A stretch of 7,990 nt of DNA from Clostridiales bacterium (GTDB taxonomy: Bacteria > Bacillota > Clostridia > Lachnospirales > CAG-274). Under the pieces are notes generated by a model. It was not told the origin of the DNA. It searched no databases and saw only the letters and a program-made list of their open reading frames with translations. The DNA lies in assembly GCA_021202835.1 (NCBI GenBank), contig JAJQCI010000288.1:1-7990 (forward strand). Reading direction: 5' to 3'. Both the position numbers and the translations under genes were made by a program. Of the stretch, positions 6,320 through 7,990 are shown piece by piece (position 1 is the first letter of the stretch; every line of letters begins with the position of its first letter).

Positions 6320-7990
6320 TATGAATCACGCTCCTTTCGGGCTGAATATAGGCTGTGCCCGTTACCTCGGCGAAAGCCTTCATATTCGATTCTTCATCGG
6401 TCATGCCCGTCTCCTTACATTTCTTTATTTCCTCAACAACAGCCTTATATGTTTCGGGAATAACCTTAACAAAATTCTTTACCTCTTCTTCCCAGTTGTT
6501 AAGAAGATATTCGGCTCTCTTGCTTCCCGTATATTTAAGGTGGTTTTCAATCATAGTCTTGAGGTCGTTTTTGTCCTCTTCCGACTCAACGGCTTCAATG
6601 AGCACAAGCCCCTTGTTACAGCGGCTCTCAAAATCTCCGCCCATGTTGTAAACATAGGCTATTCCGCCTGACATGCCTGCGCCGAAGTTTCTGCCTGTTT
6701 TGCCTAAAATGGCAACCTTTCCGCCGGTCATATATTCACAGCCGTGCTGTCCTACGCCTTCAATAACGGCTGTTATGCCCGAATTTCTGACGCAGAATCT
6801 TTCTCCGGCCATACCGTTTATATAGGCTTCGCCGTGAACGGCACCGTAGAAGGCTACGTTTCCTATGATAACGTTTTCAGTGGCGTCAAAGGGTGAATCC
6901 TCGGGAGGAACAACGATAATCTTTCCGCCTGAAAGCCCCTTTCCAATATAGTCGTTCGAGTCTCCCACAAGCTTCATTGTTACGCCGTGAGTTTGGAAAG
7001 CGCCGAAGGACTGGCCTGCCGAGCCTTCGAATGTTAAATTGATTGTGTCGTCGGGAAGGCCCTTTGCGCCGTAAACCCTTGTTATTTCGCTTGAAAGAAT
7101 CGTTCCCACAACTCTGTTTATGTTTGTAATTTTAAGTGAAGAATTTATCTTCTTTCCGTCTTTTATAGCCGGGCCGCAGAGCCTTACAAGGGCGTTGACG
7201 TCTATTGAGTTTTCAAGCCTGTGGTCCTGCTTAAGCGTGCAGTATCTTTCGTTGTCGTTTGAGCAGATCTTAGGCTGATAGAGAAGGTCGGTCAAATCCA
7301 CTCCGGCCGCCTTCCAGTGCTCCGCTCTTCTGGGAACAAGCTTCTCAACATGGCCTATAAGACCGTTTACTGTCTTAACGCCTATCTTAGCCATCCATTC
7401 ACGGAGATCCTGGGCTATAAACTTCATAAAGTTTTCAACATACTCAGGCTTTCCGCAGAACTTAGCCCTTAAGAGGGGATTCTGTGTGGCTACGCCTACG
7501 GGGCAGGTGTCGAGATTACATACTCTCATCATACACAGCCCATAGCGATAAGGGGCCCTGTGGCAAAGCCGAATTCCTCTGCGCCCAAAAGTGCGGCAAC
7601 GAGAACGTCACGGCCTGTCAAAAGCTTTCCGTCTGTTTCTATGGTAACTCTGTTTCTCAAATTATTCATAAGCAGAGCCTGATGAGTTTCGGCAACGCCC
7701 AGCTCCCAGGGAAGACCGGTGTGTCTTACGGATGTTCTGGGGGCGGCGCCTGTTCCGCCGTCATAGCCCGAAATAAGTATAACGTCTGCCAAACCCTTTG
7801 CAACACCAACCGCAATAGTACCTACGCCGGCTTCGGAAACAAGCTTGACGGAGATTCTGGCGTCACGGTTTGCGTTCTTAAGGTCGTGAATAAGCTGGGC
7901 CAAGTCCTCAATTGAATAAATATCATGGTGAGGGGGCGGCGAAATAAGGGATACACCGGGGGTTGAATTTCTTACCTTAGCAATCCAGGG
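6312..7990 (-). CDS. gltB: Glutamate synthase (NADPH) large subunit, C-terminal part, one frameshift, 5' end outside window
   Basis: The gene enters from the right edge and is open at 7990. About 559 residues are visible after restoring one base, out of the roughly 1500 usual for the alpha subunit. The upstream part belongs to the FMN-binding synthase domain, which makes glutamate from 2-oxoglutarate and ammonia. It shows STPGVSLISPPPHHDIYS, KLVSEAGVG, SGYDGGTGA and LPWELGVAETHQ. The 3Fe-4S ligands follow as C-x5-C-x4-C (codons at 7537-7535, 7520-7518 and 7505-7503). The last 250 or so residues are the right-handed beta-helix GXGXG domain, with repeats such as GKGLSGGKIIV, TGGKVAILGKTG and NFGAGMSGG. 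The glutaminase domain is beyond the window. At 7529-7534 the sequence GTATGATG replaces the expected GTAATGATG, creating a TGA after the first cluster cysteine. Re-entry at an overlapping ATG (7532) gives MMRVCNLDTCPVG. The stop codon at 6312-6314 overlaps the gltD start. The break is probably a sequence error, since the flanks are highly conserved, but a real mutation is possible. Confidence 0.93.
6331..6337 (-). promoter_or_regulatory. Ribosome binding site of gltD inside the end of gltB
   Basis: On the minus strand AAAGGAG (6337 to 6331) lies eleven bases before the gltD ATG at 6319 and encodes part of the last residues of gltB (ERSVIHNG). The spacing is a little long. With the 8-base gene overlap it points to coupled translation. 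Confidence 0.65.

Noticed and set aside
4869..6671. Several long plus-strand reading frames opposite gltD and the end of gltB (for example 5018-5521, 5936-6463, 6246-6671)
   Set aside because: They lie antisense to strongly conserved genes, resemble no known protein, overlap one another and lack convincing ribosome binding sites.
3428..7537. Programmed -1 ribosomal frameshifting at the three breaks
   Set aside because: All three would need a -1 shift, but none shows a classic X-XXY-YYZ slippery heptamer with a downstream structure, and neither gene family is known for recoding. The run at 3721 is G-rich but atypical.
7484..7915. Plus-strand frame of 143 codons opposite gltB
   Set aside because: It is a shadow of the conserved glutamate synthase coding strand, with no family features.

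Overview
The window looks like chromosomal DNA from a low-to-moderate-GC Gram-positive anaerobe, most likely a gut-type Clostridia member. The signs are strong AGGAGG-type ribosome binding sites, a secreted protein with a Thr/Glu-rich linker and a C-terminal copper-amine-oxidase-N-like stalk domain, and a bacterial NADPH-type gltB-gltD pair. The lineage call is inference from style and is not a database match.

Layout. (1) 62-2287 (+): a large secreted protein with four internal repeat modules, a Thr-rich linker and a stalk domain. It ends at a strong hairpin terminator (2311-2340) shared with the convergent gene. (2) 2340-3230 (-): a LysR-family regulator. It is divergent from (3) 3360-4560 (+), a 12-TM-type major facilitator transporter whose reading frame is broken by two single-base deletions. 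The roughly 130-base divergent region holds a good sigma-A-type promoter for the transporter, a T-N11-A LysR-type box and an 11-bp direct repeat overlapping the -35 element, so the LysR protein probably controls the transporter. (4) 4561-4861: a non-coding gap with a 12-bp hairpin and several GCCGT/ACGGC inverted repeats. (5) 4862-6319 (-): gltD, and (6) 6312-7990 (-): the C-terminal third of gltB, running off the window edge. The two genes overlap by 8 bases and form one operon making the NADPH-dependent glutamate synthase, which converts glutamine plus 2-oxoglutarate to two glutamates.

The most notable point is that three separate one-base losses interrupt otherwise well-conserved proteins: two in the transporter and one in gltB. 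The gltB break falls between cysteines that bind its 3Fe-4S cluster. Each loss is repaired exactly by adding one base to a short homopolymer run (AAA, GGGGG, AA). This pattern fits uncorrected sequencing or assembly error better than three independent mutations, but real decay is not excluded. I found no CRISPR array, tRNA, rRNA, insertion sequence or defence system. Apart from the uncharacterised repeat modules of the secreted protein and the structured gap at 4681-4861, the region looks ordinary.
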